From the NCBI GenBank assembly GCA_963675135.1, contig OY776123.1, positions 16,833,840 through 16,897,839 of the forward strand: 64,000 nt of DNA, in the 5' to 3' direction. Under the pieces are notes generated by a model, which was given only the letters and a program-made list of their open reading frames with translations, was not told the DNA's origin and did no database searches. The position numbers were made by a program, and so were the translations under genes. Source of the DNA: Galeopsis tetrahit. Taxonomy: Eukaryota > Streptophyta > Magnoliopsida > Lamiales > Lamiaceae. Positions 1 through 11,008 of this stretch are shown piece by piece (the stretch's first letter is position 1; each line of letters begins with the position of its first letter).

Positions 1-5
1 AACTA

Positions 6-193
6 CACCCTCACAGTGTCCTCAATTTTACATAAATATCATTACTTTTTCTTTGCACATACACAAAAGTCAACTTTTTTTCTTTACTTTATATATAAAA
101 ATTTACAAAATTACTCTTTAAAACTTCACTCATTATTACACTTTTTTAATATTTGTGCTCATCTACCTATGAAAATTATTATGAAACGGAGGG

Positions 194-194
<1 letters not shown>
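6..194. mobile_element. Stowaway-like MITE, degenerate copy
   Basis: The core of this stretch (a TTTACTTTATATATAAAA block followed by an ACAAAATTA block and an ACTCATTATTACA block) is shared with the MITEs at 12933-13195 and 57812-58028. The right end reads GAAACGGAGGGA, matching the terminal repeats of those copies. The left end is more diverged, and the exact start is uncertain because the window begins here. It does not encode a protein. Confidence 0.5.

Positions 195-196
<2 letters not shown>

Positions 197-223
<27 letters not shown>
197..223. repeat. (TA)n microsatellite
   Basis: A pure run of TA dinucleotides directly abuts the right end of the MITE copy. Stowaway elements insert at TA, so the run may have expanded from the target dinucleotide. 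That origin is inference. Confidence 0.85.
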
Positions 224-228
<5 letters not shown>

Positions 229-401
229 AATTAAAATAATAAAAACTTGATATTGAAACAAAATGAAAAACCTAAAATAAAAAATATATATTCTAAAAAA
301 AAGTAGTCGGGTGGCCTAATGTGGCTCGGTCGTTAGTGTTGGTACCATTGCACCTCAAAAAGCTATTCATTTGTTTATTTCATCAAAGAAGCTTCTCAAG
401 T

Positions 402-1675
402 TGTTGGGATATGAATCCTGAAACAAGTCCTACATGATATTAAAAGATAAGATGAAGTTTTGATAAGCCAAAAGTAGTTTGAATTTTTCTAAGTGTTGAC
501 TGATCTAGTCTAGTTAAGAAGAGTCATCTTGAACAGACCAGTAGAGTTCACATGTGAAAGAAAAGTGTCATTATTATATTAAAAGATAAGTACGATTTAT
601 AAGTACTTCATATTTGTTATATTGACTGTATAAGTTTGTTGTTGAGCTATAATAATCATTGTATAGAGCTCATGATTTTCGTATGTAATAGATAGATTCA
701 TTGTATAGTTTATAAGTTGACTAAGCTATAAGCTTAAAGTAATGTAATAGTCTTGTTAGGATTATAATAGTTTACTATTGGAGATCGCACAAGAAGACCA
801 GACTAGACAAGAAGAGTGAAGTCTGCTACTGAAGACAGGTGGTCTACAAGACTCAACAAGACAGGTCAACTTGAAGTAAAGATGAAGCGCGTGGAAAGAT
901 AAGGATCAAAGTTAGTTAGAAATAACTAAATAACTGAAACGCGTGGATGGATAAAAAGATTCAGTTGGAAGTTAGTTTACAAGAAGAGTTGGTTACAACT
1001 AACTAAGTTCTTGATTTCAGAAGTCTATAAATACCTCAAGGTATTCATCGATTCAAGACTACTGATACTGATACTACTGCGAATCCATATACTGAAGCAT
1101 ACTGAAGCATTCGAAGAAGATTACTCTCAGAGTTTATTGAAGTTCAGAAAGCAAGTCAGAAGACAAGTGAAGAAACCAGAAGACTGCTACTGAATAAGTT
1201 TTTAGTTTTTGTTTACTGTTTTCAAGTTGCTAGATACTTGTTAAATTTCTAGTAAGATCGTAGACATATCTGGTGGTATAGTCTTAGAAGATCTAAGTCT
1301 TTTTCTTGGGACTTAAAATCACAAGAACTCACACTTTGTACTCGATTGGAAGAGTTAGTGGAAACATCACAACTGGGTTGTGAGAGTGGACGTAGACAAG
1401 TTGTCGAACCACTATAAATTGTTTGTGTTGATTACTTTATTGTTTTGTTTTATTGCTTAATTGTTTACTTACATAACTGAACAAGACAAGTTGAGTTTAG
1501 AACAGAGTTCTCGAATTTTGAAGATTGAGTATAAACTTTAGTTGGGCTCATTATTAATTTCGTATTCCGCATTTTGTAATTCTGATATATCGAAAGATTT
1601 TAGAAAAGTCTATTCACCCCCCTCTAGACGTTTTCTTTAGCTTCCCTCGATATTAACTCATCTTCGGGACCTACA
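402..1675 (+). repeat. 5' LTR of the Sirevirus-type element
   Basis: This 1274-bp LTR begins TGTTGGGATATG and ends GGGACCTACA. It should carry the promoter. A TATA-like TCTATAAATACC lies near 1022-1033, which would put the transcription start a few tens of bases downstream. It differs from the 3' copy at five positions that I could find. A 60-codon frame within it is repeated in the other LTR and does not look like a gene. Confidence 0.95.
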
Positions 1676-1677
1676 AG

Positions 1678-1690
1678 TGGTATCAGAGCA
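1678..1690 (+). other. Primer binding site (initiator tRNA-Met type)
   Basis: TGGTATCAGAGCA follows the 5' LTR after two bases. This is the usual primer site of plant copia elements, complementary to the 3' end of initiator methionine tRNA. Confidence 0.9.
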
Positions 1691-1874
1691 GTAGTTTACG
1701 AACTGCTGTTTCTTGATAACCGACTTAAGACTTAGGGTGAAGTCTTGGTCCGTGATTGTATTTGCTTACGTGTTCTTGATCAACATTCTTGTTATATCTG
1801 TTTCCTGTCCTCTGTTCTTGATCTATCTGCTTCTTGATCATATAACTGGTTAGCACTAATCTACTTGCTTAAAC

Positions 1875-2609
1875 ATGTCTCTTGAAATAAGTGCTAATAA
1901 GTTGCCCAAGTTCCAAGTTCAGGACTACGACTACTGGAAACTGCGAATGGAAGCGATTTTCAGCTCCACGCACGATCTAATGATCTCTTTTGTGACCGAG
2001 GGTCCGATCGTGACAATGGTCCCAAATACTGCAAATCTTGACAAAGACAAACCAATTGGCACCCTCGTCAAGAAACCAAGGTCTGATCTAACCTCAGAAG
2101 AAATGCGTCAAAATAATTTGGATAGTTTGGCGAAGAATTACATCTTACACACTCTTCCTAACGAGTATCTAGGAAAAGTGTTAAAATGTAAAACTGCCAA
2201 AGAGATGTGGGACAGATTAGCTATCATTTGTGAAGGGACATCCCTGATCAAAGAGAGCAAATTATCCACTGCTGTCCAAAGATTTGAATCATTTCGGATG
2301 AAAGCTGGCGAAACTATCGACCAGCTGGATACTCGTTTTACTAAAATTATGAATGACCTTGAAGTTCTTGGTAAAACTTATACTCCTCGTGAAATCAATC
2401 TTAGGATTCTTAAGAGCTTAGATCCCCGATGGAAAATGGTAAAGATGCTAGTTAAGAATACCCAAGACATAGATAAGTGGAGTGCAGAGACCATGTTTCA
2501 AATTCTTAAAGCCCATGAGTTTGATTTAGACGAAGATGAACCTGTAGCCAGTAGTGACAGAGAACATGCTATATCTAAGAACGTTGCCTTTAAGTCTAGC
2601 TCTTCTTAG
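1875..2609 (+). CDS. Gag-type protein of the Sirevirus element
   Basis: A 244-codon frame starts at an ATG about 180 bp after the primer site. Its N-terminus (FQVQDYDYWKLRMEAIF) and central region (AKEMWDRLAIICEGT, RFESFRMKAGETIDQLDTRF) are typical of the copia gag superfamily that forms the virus-like particle. The frame ends at a TAG (2607-2609) in a serine-rich stretch. It stays open past that TAG to about 2678, and a one-base frame change near 2660 then separates it from the frame carrying the zinc knuckle. The nucleocapsid part is therefore detached from the capsid part in this copy. The stop is probably a secondary break, although stop suppression is known in this lineage. Confidence 0.85.
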   Translation: MSLEISANKLPKFQVQDYDYWKLRMEAIFSSTHDLMISFVTEGPIVTMVPNTANLDKDKPIGTLVKKPRSDLTSEEMRQNNLDSLAKNYILHTLPNEYLGKVLKCKTAKEMWDRLAIICEGTSLIKESKLSTAVQRFESFRMKAGETIDQLDTRFTKIMNDLEVLGKTYTPREINLRILKSLDPRWKMVKMLVKNTQDIDKWSAETMFQILKAHEFDLDEDEPVASSDREHAISKNVAFKSSSS

Positions 2610-2689
2610 TCCACTAAGGTAGACAGGTCTAAGTCTAAAACTAAGTCCGCCTCTGTAAAAGACATACTGATCTTAGTCTGAAGGATCAG

Positions 2690-5600
2690 GTGAACCTCAT
2701 GGTTAGAAAGTTTGATAGGCTGAATAAACGTTTCGGAAGATACAAGAAGTTCTATAAGGATCATAGAGCATCTACTTCTAAGAACTCGTCTAAGACCAGA
2801 CGAGACCGAAACTCGTCCGAAAGGAGAGACGAAGTCTCAAAAGGTAATAGGCGAGATAGAGAGTCTGACGATAGGAAGATTCAGCGTTCTGATAGACGTG
2901 ATAAGCGTAGGGATAAATCTCCTATTAAAAAGGCTACTAATGATCTCTTGTGCTACAACTGTGAAAAGCCAGGTCACTACATTTATGAATGTCCAGACCT
3001 GAGCACTGACGATCGAGAAGAACGAAAAGCTCGAAGGGAAAGAAGATACAACCGTGGCAAGAAGGCAATGATGGCCAATGATGACTCTGATTCGGATTCA
3101 GACGAGTTGCCATCGTCCTTATCTAGCTATCCATCTGATCAAGACCACGACGAAGCATTCATAGTAGATGATGGCCTATGCTGCATGGCTAAAATCGACC
3201 AAGAGAGTCGACTTGACTTGTATAAGAAGGGTGGCTCAGTAGGAGAAACCTGGTACATAGACAGTGGTTGTTCGCACCACATGACTGGTACCAAGGCTCT
3301 CTTATCAAGTTACCATGAGCAAGAAGGACCAAAAGTGATATTTGGAGATAGCTCCACTGCTGTCACTAAAGGATTTGGTTACATCCGGAATGGAGACGTA
3401 GAGATACAAGATGTCTCATATGTTGAAGGTTTGAAATATAACTTACTCTTTGTTTCACAGTTTTGTGATCGTGGATACAAGGTGCAGTTCAAAAGCCGCA
3501 AATGTCAGATCATTGACAAAAGGACACACACAGTCCTACTAGTCGGCGTAAGACAAGGAAGTGTGTACATAGTGAATTGGAACAGTTGTCCGAGGGACAC
3601 CTGTCTACTTACTAAGAATCCTAAAGAACTTGGCTGGCTCTGGCATAGACGCCTCTGTCATCTAAACTTTAAGGTTCTTAATAAGATAGCCAGAGATTAC
3701 CTTGTAGAAGGCATTCCCAATGAAGTTTACTACAAGTCACATGTATGCACGGCTTGTCAACAGGGTAAACAGGTGAAAGGTTCTTTTAAGTCAATTCCTA
3801 CTCTCCCAACTAGTAGAGTCCTAGAACTCCTACATATGGATCTTCATGGTCCAATAACTCCTCCAACCTTGAATGGTAGAAGGTACACTCTTGTTGTTGT
3901 AGACGACTATTCTAAGTTTACTTGGGTAGTCTTCCTACACAAGAAGAGTGATACACAAACACTTCTGCCTGAACTGTTGAAGAAGTTACAAGTTGAGAAG
4001 AACCAGTCCATTGTCAAGATTCGTAGTGACAAAGGAACTGAGTTCATTAATTGCTATATCAAAGATTTCTGTGCTAAACGTGGTATCCAGCATCTTACTA
4101 GTGCAGCCAGGACACCACAACAAAACGGTGTAGCAGAAAGAAGGAATCGAACTCTCAAAGAAGCCTGTAGAACCATGATAGCCGAGTATAATACGCCTCA
4201 AAAGTTTTGGGCAGAAGCTATCAATACTGCATGCCACTCACAGAACAGAAGCGCGATCAACAAAGCTCTAGGCAAGACACCTTATGAGGTTTGGAAAGGT
4301 AGAAAACCCCGCATTTCATATTTCCATATATTTGGGTGTAAGTGTTTCATCCATAACAATGGAAAGAGCAAGTTGAATGCTTTCGATGCCAAAGCAGACG
4401 AGGGGATATTCTTAGGATACTCCTCGACTAGCAAGGCATTTAGGGTATTCAACTACTCAACCCTTTGTGTGGAAGAAACACCACATGTGGTTTTCGATGA
4501 ATCTCGACAGGACTCGTCTGCCAATAAGATCAGTGAGAAAATTACTGAGCTAACGATCGAATCTGACAAAGACTCAGAGGTATATGAATCCGTTCAAGCC
4601 TACAATCCATTCATGAAAGCTCTCGAGTCTGATGACAAAGAGAAAGTAAGTGCTCAAGGTAAGTCTTCTAGACCAGCTGACATGCCTGCTCTAGTTGACT
4701 CCACAACTCCTGGTAAATCTGTTGATAATACAAATGATGTTGACATGCATGATGCTGTACATGATATAGATGATAGTGCTACTGTTAAGAATAGAAAAAC
4801 ATGGAAATCTGCGCATGATACTGAAAATATTATTGGTGACTCTACTGTTGGTGTGAAGACTAGACGACAACTCTTTGAGTCGCAAGAACAGCCTAGTCCA
4901 ACTATGTTTTGCTGGTGTTGTTTCCTCTCATCTATCGAGCCTACCACTGTTAAAGAGGCATTGGCTGATAGTAATTGGATCATCGCTATGCAAGACGAGT
5001 TGAACCAGTTTGTTCGAAACGATGTCTGGGAACTTGTCGATAGGCCTAAACATCATAATGTAGTTGGCACTCGATGGATTTTCAAAAAATAAGAAAGATG
5101 AGAATGATGTAGTCGTTAGGAATAAGGCTAGACTAGTTGTCCAAGGCTATTCCCAAGCTGAAGGCATAGACTATGATGAAACATATGCTCCTGTTGCTAG
5201 ACTAGAAGCCATTCGATTGTTCCTTGCATATGTTGCTCACATGAAGTTTACTGTATATCAAATGGATGTTAAAAGTGCATTTCTTAACGGTATTCTTGCG
5301 GAAGAAGTGTATGTTGAACAACCTCCAGGTTTCGAAGTCAAAGGCGATCAGGTGTACAGATTAAAGAAGGCCTTATACGGACTAAAACAAGTTCCAAGAG
5401 CATGGTATGATACTCTCTCTCTCTCTTTCTATTGGAAAATGGTTTTACTAAGGGAAAGGTAGATAGAACCTTGTTCAGAAGACAAGAAGGGAAAGACATT
5501 TTACTCGTCCAAATTTACGTAGATGACATCATTTTTGGATCACCTAACAAAAAGCTGAGTGAAAGTTTTTCGACACTCATGCAAAGTAAATTTGAGATGT

Positions 5601-6451
5601 CCATGATGGGTGAAATGAATTACTTTCTTGGTCTTCAAGTAAAACAGACCCCAGAAGGGATTTTCATAAATCAGGCAAAGTACACTAGAAATCTTCTAGA
5701 CAAGTACGGGATTAAGACTTGTAAGTCTACTGGCGTACCGATGCAACCAACTTACAGAATGGATCCAGATGAACGCGGTAAATGTGCTGACCAATCTTAT
5801 TATCGTGGATTAATTGGTTCTCTACTGTATCTAACTGCTAGTAGACCAGACATTGCATTCTTTGTTGGTGTTTGTGCTCGTTTCCAAGCCAATCCAAAAG
5901 AAAGTCACATGGAAACCACTAAACGGATTTTGAAATATTTGAAAGGGACCATCAATCGTGGTATATGGTATCCCTCAAATGATGATCTATCCTTAAGTGG
6001 CTACTCAGACTCTGACTTTGGAGGCTGTAGAATAGATAGGAAATCTACATCTGGTTCTTGTCAATTCTTAGGCACAAAACTCATTTCATGGTTTTCGAAA
6101 AAGCAGACTAGCGTAGCTACCTCTACTACCGAAGTCGAGTACATGGCTGCTGGTAGTTGTTGTAGTCAACTACTCTGGCTCATGCAACAGCTTAGAGATT
6201 ATAATATACATGAATCAAATGTTCCTATTTTCTGTGATAGTAATAGTGCCATTGCCATTACACAAAATCCTGTTTTGCACACACGTTGTAAGCATGTTGA
6301 TGTGAAGCATCATTTCATACGTGATCATGTAGAAAAGAAGGATATTCGCATGGAAAAGATTCATACTGATTTTCAAAGAGCTGATATTTTCACAAAACCA
6401 TTAGTTGAAGCTCGATTTCGTGAGTTATGCATTAGTTTAGGGCTGATCTAG
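2690..6451 (+). pseudogene. Sirevirus gag C-terminus and pol (protease, integrase, RT, RNase H), frameshifted
   Basis: Frame 2690-5092 has a basic region, a CCHC knuckle (CYNCEKPGHYIYEC, residues 88-101), a copia aspartic protease (WYIDSGCSHHMTG, Asp191), the HHCC zinc-binding and DDE integrase core (MDLHGP, RSDKGTEF, NGVAERRNRT) and the first residues of RT. The frame then breaks in an A6 run (5084-5089) and resumes in the next frame at 5064-5462 (KARLVVQGYSQAEGIDYDETYAPVARL). It breaks again in a CT-repeat tract (about 5411-5427) and returns to the first frame for the RT active site (YVDD, 5516-5527) and RNase H (GYSDSDFGG, STTEVEYMA, KHVDVKHHFI). It ends at TAG 6449-6451. Catalytic motifs are preserved, so both breaks look like recent slippage in low-complexity DNA. 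Confidence 0.92.
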
Positions 6452-6796
6452 ACCCTACTTACCTATAGACATGTACTAACCAGTCAGGTACATCAAACAA
6501 ATAAGGAGACCAGAACAGAGCACTCGACTACTCACGCAATAGACAGGTATACAAGGCTAGACTAGATGACCAAACAACCCGATGAGGAAGCTGGTAAAGC
6601 TGAGGGTAATACTAAGGGAATAAACATTCAAGGGGGAATCTATGATTTCTTAAATATCCTTATGTTAACTCTTATGTTTGTTAAAAGTCATCTTGTTCGA
6701 AACCTTGATCATTGCTTTAGAATGATATTCATCTTATTTATTCTACTCTACTTGTACCTTCGATTACACGTTGTATATGATAAGAGAGGTACATAA
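6452..6796 (+). other. Open frame continuing past the pol stop
   Basis: In the pol frame, 37 codons stay open after the pol TAG. They end in a second TAG (6563-6565), followed immediately by an ATG and 76 more codons to a TAA. The last part has a hydrophobic stretch (MIFILFILLYLYLRLHVVY) that could be one membrane-spanning segment. In SIRE1 of soybean, a suppressed UAG is known to join pol to the downstream env-like frame. Here only the arrangement is seen; function is inference. Confidence 0.4.
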
Positions 6797-7362
6797 AGTC
6801 GTTCGACACTCAGAATAGACAAGCACAGTCGAAGGGGGAACTCGGCTTGTGTGCTTAAGCCAACTCATCTTGTGAAGCTTAAGTCTACTCGTCTGTTCTG
6901 GATGGACTCGAACAGACAAGATAAGTGTTCTTTTGATCTAAATATGTTAAGTGTTTAATCAAAACGAATTAAGGGTATTATAGTAATTCAATAATGCTAA
7001 AGTTGGAAAACCCCAGAATTGGATTTATACACTCCCATTTAATGAGGTGTATACACCCAGTTCGCACACCACTCTACTATACAAGGTCGGATGAGTACAC
7101 TCCCCTGACCTAACTAATAGAAGAGGCGGATTCCAAATTTTACAATATCAAATCACATAATATTCTCGATTCCGTAACTGAATTCCAAAAGCCCCAACCG
7201 TTGGATCTTATCCTTCGATCTTGGTCGTTGGATCCGAATTTCAGTTTTAACAAAACCCATCTTCCACACACAACTTGCCTCACGTTTTCATAACTCTCCT
7301 ACTCTAGCTCTCGAATTTCTTGCAAAATCAAACCCCCCCTGTTCTTACTCTATCTACTGAAA
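6797..7362 (+). other. Spacer between pol and the env-like frame
   Basis: No credible reading frame was seen. It contains a polypurine motif (GAAGGGGGAA, 6831-6840) like the one beside the 3' LTR, and a pyrimidine-rich leader-like stretch just before the ATG at 7363. Confidence 0.6.
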
Positions 7363-10300
7363 ATGTCGATTGTCTCTCTATTTGATGTAAGGACGAACAT
7401 GCAGGCCAAATTCGACCTTGGCCAGTTCATCTCTGAAGGGAAAGTGCATGTGGAGCCTTCGATGTTCTTCAAAGGGTTACACACTGAAGGAAACCAAGAA
7501 ATTATCAGTAAGTGTATTCGATGTGGGTTGAAGCCATGTCTGGAGGCATTTCCTCAAGTAGTATTGGAAGAAGAGGTGTTGTTATTCTATGCCAACGCCA
7601 CCAGGCGAAGTGATGTGATCGAATCATTCATTGGAACGAGTCGAGTTGAACTCACTCGCGAGGTTTTGTTCAAGCATTTGAAGTTACCCATCGGAACGAT
7701 TGATGTGGAAAACTATGCTACCGGGCAGTAGATGAGGTATTTGAGCATCTTCTGTGGAAGGAAATTGAGGCTCAAACCTGATGACAAAATTCCAGCCGTC
7801 AAGAAGGGGGAACTTCTTGAGAAATATCGCACCCTTCTGGACATAACAAGCAAAATGTTGCTATGTGCCACTGGCTCTCATGATTCAGTCACTCTAGGCA
7901 AAGCGAGAGTGATGGTGGCGATATATGACGGAATCACAGAGGGCAATTGGTTCAAGTTGATAGCTGACCGGATTATGTATTTCGAGCGAAGTGTTAGGGT
8001 TGACACCGACTCTTGCAGTTGGGTGGTGTCGAACGTTGTTGGTTTTGGCAACAAGCTGAGTATCTTACTCCCCTTGTTATTGCCAAACAAATCTGATTGG
8101 AGCAAAGGAAAACCCTTTCACCCACTGAAGTTCTATCTGAAGAAGGAGGCGTTAAAGAAGCAAGTTGCTACAAGGCCATCTGCCCCAAGGCAAGTTCAGG
8201 TTGATGATTCAGCAGCTTTGCTGTATGCTGACTCGTCTAGTTCTTCAGAAGACGGGTCCGATGATGAAGAATCGGAGGACGTTGCGATAGCTGAGTCCAG
8301 TGCAGCTGACTCAGAGAAGACTCAGTCGGAAGAGGAGTCGGAACAAGAGAAGGAGCCAAGTGCTCAAGTTCCAGAATTGTACACACTCGTAAGAGTTGGG
8401 TCGCCTACTCAACAAGACGAGTTGAGTCCTCAGGTTGGTACTTCTACACAATCTTTGTCAATTCTTCTCTCTCTCTCTTCTGTTCGAACCAAGGCTAGAT
8501 CACATCGATCTAGGCCTAGACCTCAACCCTCAACCTCTCAAGTACTGGCAGCATTACCGCTTAGAGCCAGTCATCCCGAAATCACTCCCATAAAGGATAC
8601 AACTGATACTTTGACAGTTGTCACACCAGACCAAGCCACAACTCAGCCCCCAGAAACCACAGTCCAAAATCTCTCCTTACCCTCAACAGAATATGTTGAA
8701 CCCTCCAACCCATCTACTTCAGACAAGACGCCAATTGCCACTGCAACAGTTGAGACAGGGATCCCACCTGCTCAGAACCCGTCTGATGTTAGATTTGAAT
8801 CCTTGGTATACTATCCTATGTGTCTAAGAGAGAAGAGAGTTCGTGCTCGAGTATCCAAGAATTTGAAGAAGTAGCTCTCAACTCTCGACATCGACACTTC
8901 CTCAGAGCAGTTTGAGAAACTCGTAAGGATATGCACCTGGTTTTCATTGAAGAAATCTTCTACAAATGATCTTTTTGAGGTCATTCAAGGCATGGGTGGA
9001 ATCTCCAATTTTATGGATTGGGAGATGGAACAAAAAGAGAACAGTGGTGTTCAAGACCATTCAGAACTATTCCCTCGCAAGGCCTTAGTTGATCTTGTAA
9101 AAAGGATGTTGAGCATTCCTGATGGTGTTCTGGTAGAAGAGTTCTCGTTCGATGTTGGAACTCAAACTGATCTGGTAGAAGATGAGGAAAAGCCAGAAGT
9201 TGCTGATGTTGCTGTTCAGACCTCGGAACCCTTATTGGAGTTAGAAAATGTTCCTGAACAAGCTGAAGAGGAGGCTGACAGTTCTGAAGAAGTTGACTCT
9301 TTCAAGTTTGGAAAAGAAGACGATGAATTCATGGACGCTGTTATGTTCAGAGAAGATGAACTTGTGGAGAAAGTTCAAGAAGAAGTCATAGTTGAAGCTC
9401 AGTCGTCTACTCAAGTCTTTCCTGAAGGCTATCTTGAAGAGTTGAAGACGGATTTGAAAGAAGTTGTACACTCTGCTATAGATGAGTTCTTGCACTCAAA
9501 GGTGAAAGATATGTTAGTTGAGCAGAACCAATCACTTGTTGACAGCTCAAGAGAACTGATTGTTGGAGAGGTCAACAAGATGGACTCAACTTTCCGAGCA
9601 GAGATGTATGCTGAAGTTGAAAGTTTCCTGAAGAAGCAGGTTGATTTCTCTGAAAAGAGATCTATCTCATTTGCTCGTTCGTTAGCTGAAGAGTCAAGTA
9701 AAATGGAAATACTCTACAGGGTCAAAATTGAGATTGCTGATGAACAGAGACGGGAAGCACAAGATCAGTTGGTGCGTTCTCGAGCTGTTCTCACAGAGCT
9801 AACAGATCAGAACACACTACTTCGTCAAACAGCTACGTATTTCAAGGATGAACTAGTTTCAAGTTCAAGGAAGCTGGAGTTGGCTACTGATCGTCTTGAC
9901 AAGATGAGTCACGACAAGACGCATCAAAAGTAGATTGAGATGGCTGCTGAAGCGATGAAGGAAGCTGTGAAGGAAGAAATGACTCGATTTACAAGTCTTT
10001 TCACTCTTAAGGCGACTGATGAAGCCAAAAAGGGGGAAGAGACTAGTAGAGTTGAGAAAGACAAGTCTGTTGAACCGGAAGAGAAGGAAGCTGCTACTGC
10101 GATTCAAGAGCTAAGAAGGCCTAAGAGAGGCAAGCTAGTCAAGACTGCAGAGCTTGAGCAAGCTAAAGCTGATGAGCAGAAGAAACTGGAGAAAGGCAAA
10201 GGTGTTGCATCTTCAGAAGCTGAGGTTCAGACCAGACGAGTCAAGAGAAAGTTATCTATTGAAGCTGAAGAACCTACTGCGATAGTTGAGAAGAAGCAGA

Positions 10301-10821
10301 AGGTTGTTGATCCAAATGATGAGAGCCGTTATGCAAACAAGAAGAAGATTGGTAGACACATTGAAGGTTTACAGAAGCTGAAGGCAGATGAAGATCAGAT
10401 GGAAGATCAGTTCATTGACTACTTCATTGATAGAGAACATCGATCTGAATGGATGAAAGTGAAGAAGCAATGGGAACTTGATCATTGGATTATTCGTAAG
10501 TATGGTGATTCTGATAGTCCAGATGAGTTGTATTCTATGTTCGACAAATTTATGGAAGGTCAGAACAAGATGCTATGGAATTTGATCTTAAGGATATCTG
10601 CTGGAGCAAACTTCAATATTCTTGTCCCTGTATTTCCAAGATGGAAATGTCCTATGACTAGCTCTGGAAAAAGAGATGATTTTAATCAAATCAAGAAGTT
10701 TGAAGAGGAGCTACTGGATAAAGAAAAGATTGATGATGATGAGCATACTTCAGTTATACACAGAAGACTCCTAGATGCTTTTTGTGTTCCTAATCTTGAA
10801 GGAGGTAACATAACTGATTAG
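7363..10821 (+). pseudogene. Envelope-like protein frame of the Sirevirus element, three in-frame TAG stops
   Basis: From the ATG at 7363 one frame runs to TAG 10819-10821, interrupted only by TAG at 7729-7731, 8872-8874 and 9931-9933, with no frameshift. The first part resembles plant retroelement proteins (FDVRTNMQAKFDLGQFISEG; LPIGTIDVENYATGQ). It is followed by a basic/serine-acidic stretch (SSSSSEDGSDDEESED) and a proline/threonine-rich stretch. A long Glu/Lys-rich region with coiled-coil character (about 9400-10200) and a Lys-rich C-terminus follow. The position between pol and the polypurine tract is where Sireviruses carry the env-like gene. Its role is unproven even in better-studied relatives. 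No signal peptide was recognised. Confidence 0.75.
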
Positions 10822-10994
10822 TTTTTGTTATTTTATTTGCTCTGATTGATTTTTGATTTTTGATAAGTATGTGTAATATCTACTGGTATCATTTTGTGAA
10901 TGAATGAAAATATAAGTACTATTTGATGTTAAGACGAGATAACTACTTAACTAGTATATTATTGAGAAAATATTCAAGTAGTTTTGGCTTCATC
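10822..10994 (+). other. 3' untranslated region of the Sirevirus element
   Basis: AT-rich, without a reading frame, leading into the polypurine tract. Confidence 0.6.
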
Positions 10995-11008
10995 AAAAAG
11001 GGGGAAAT
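10995..11008 (+). other. Polypurine tract
   Basis: AAAAAGGGGGAAAT ends directly at the first base of the 3' LTR, as expected for the plus-strand primer of reverse transcription. Confidence 0.9.

Noticed and set aside
1011..1193. 60-codon frame present in both Sirevirus LTRs (also 11618-11800)
   Set aside because: Identical because the LTRs are copies. It lies over the TATA-like region, has no recognisable motif, and is best explained as a chance frame.
3986..4237. Minus-strand frames opposite pol and other coding regions of the elements
   Set aside because: They are shadows of the coding strand, with no independent start context or motifs.
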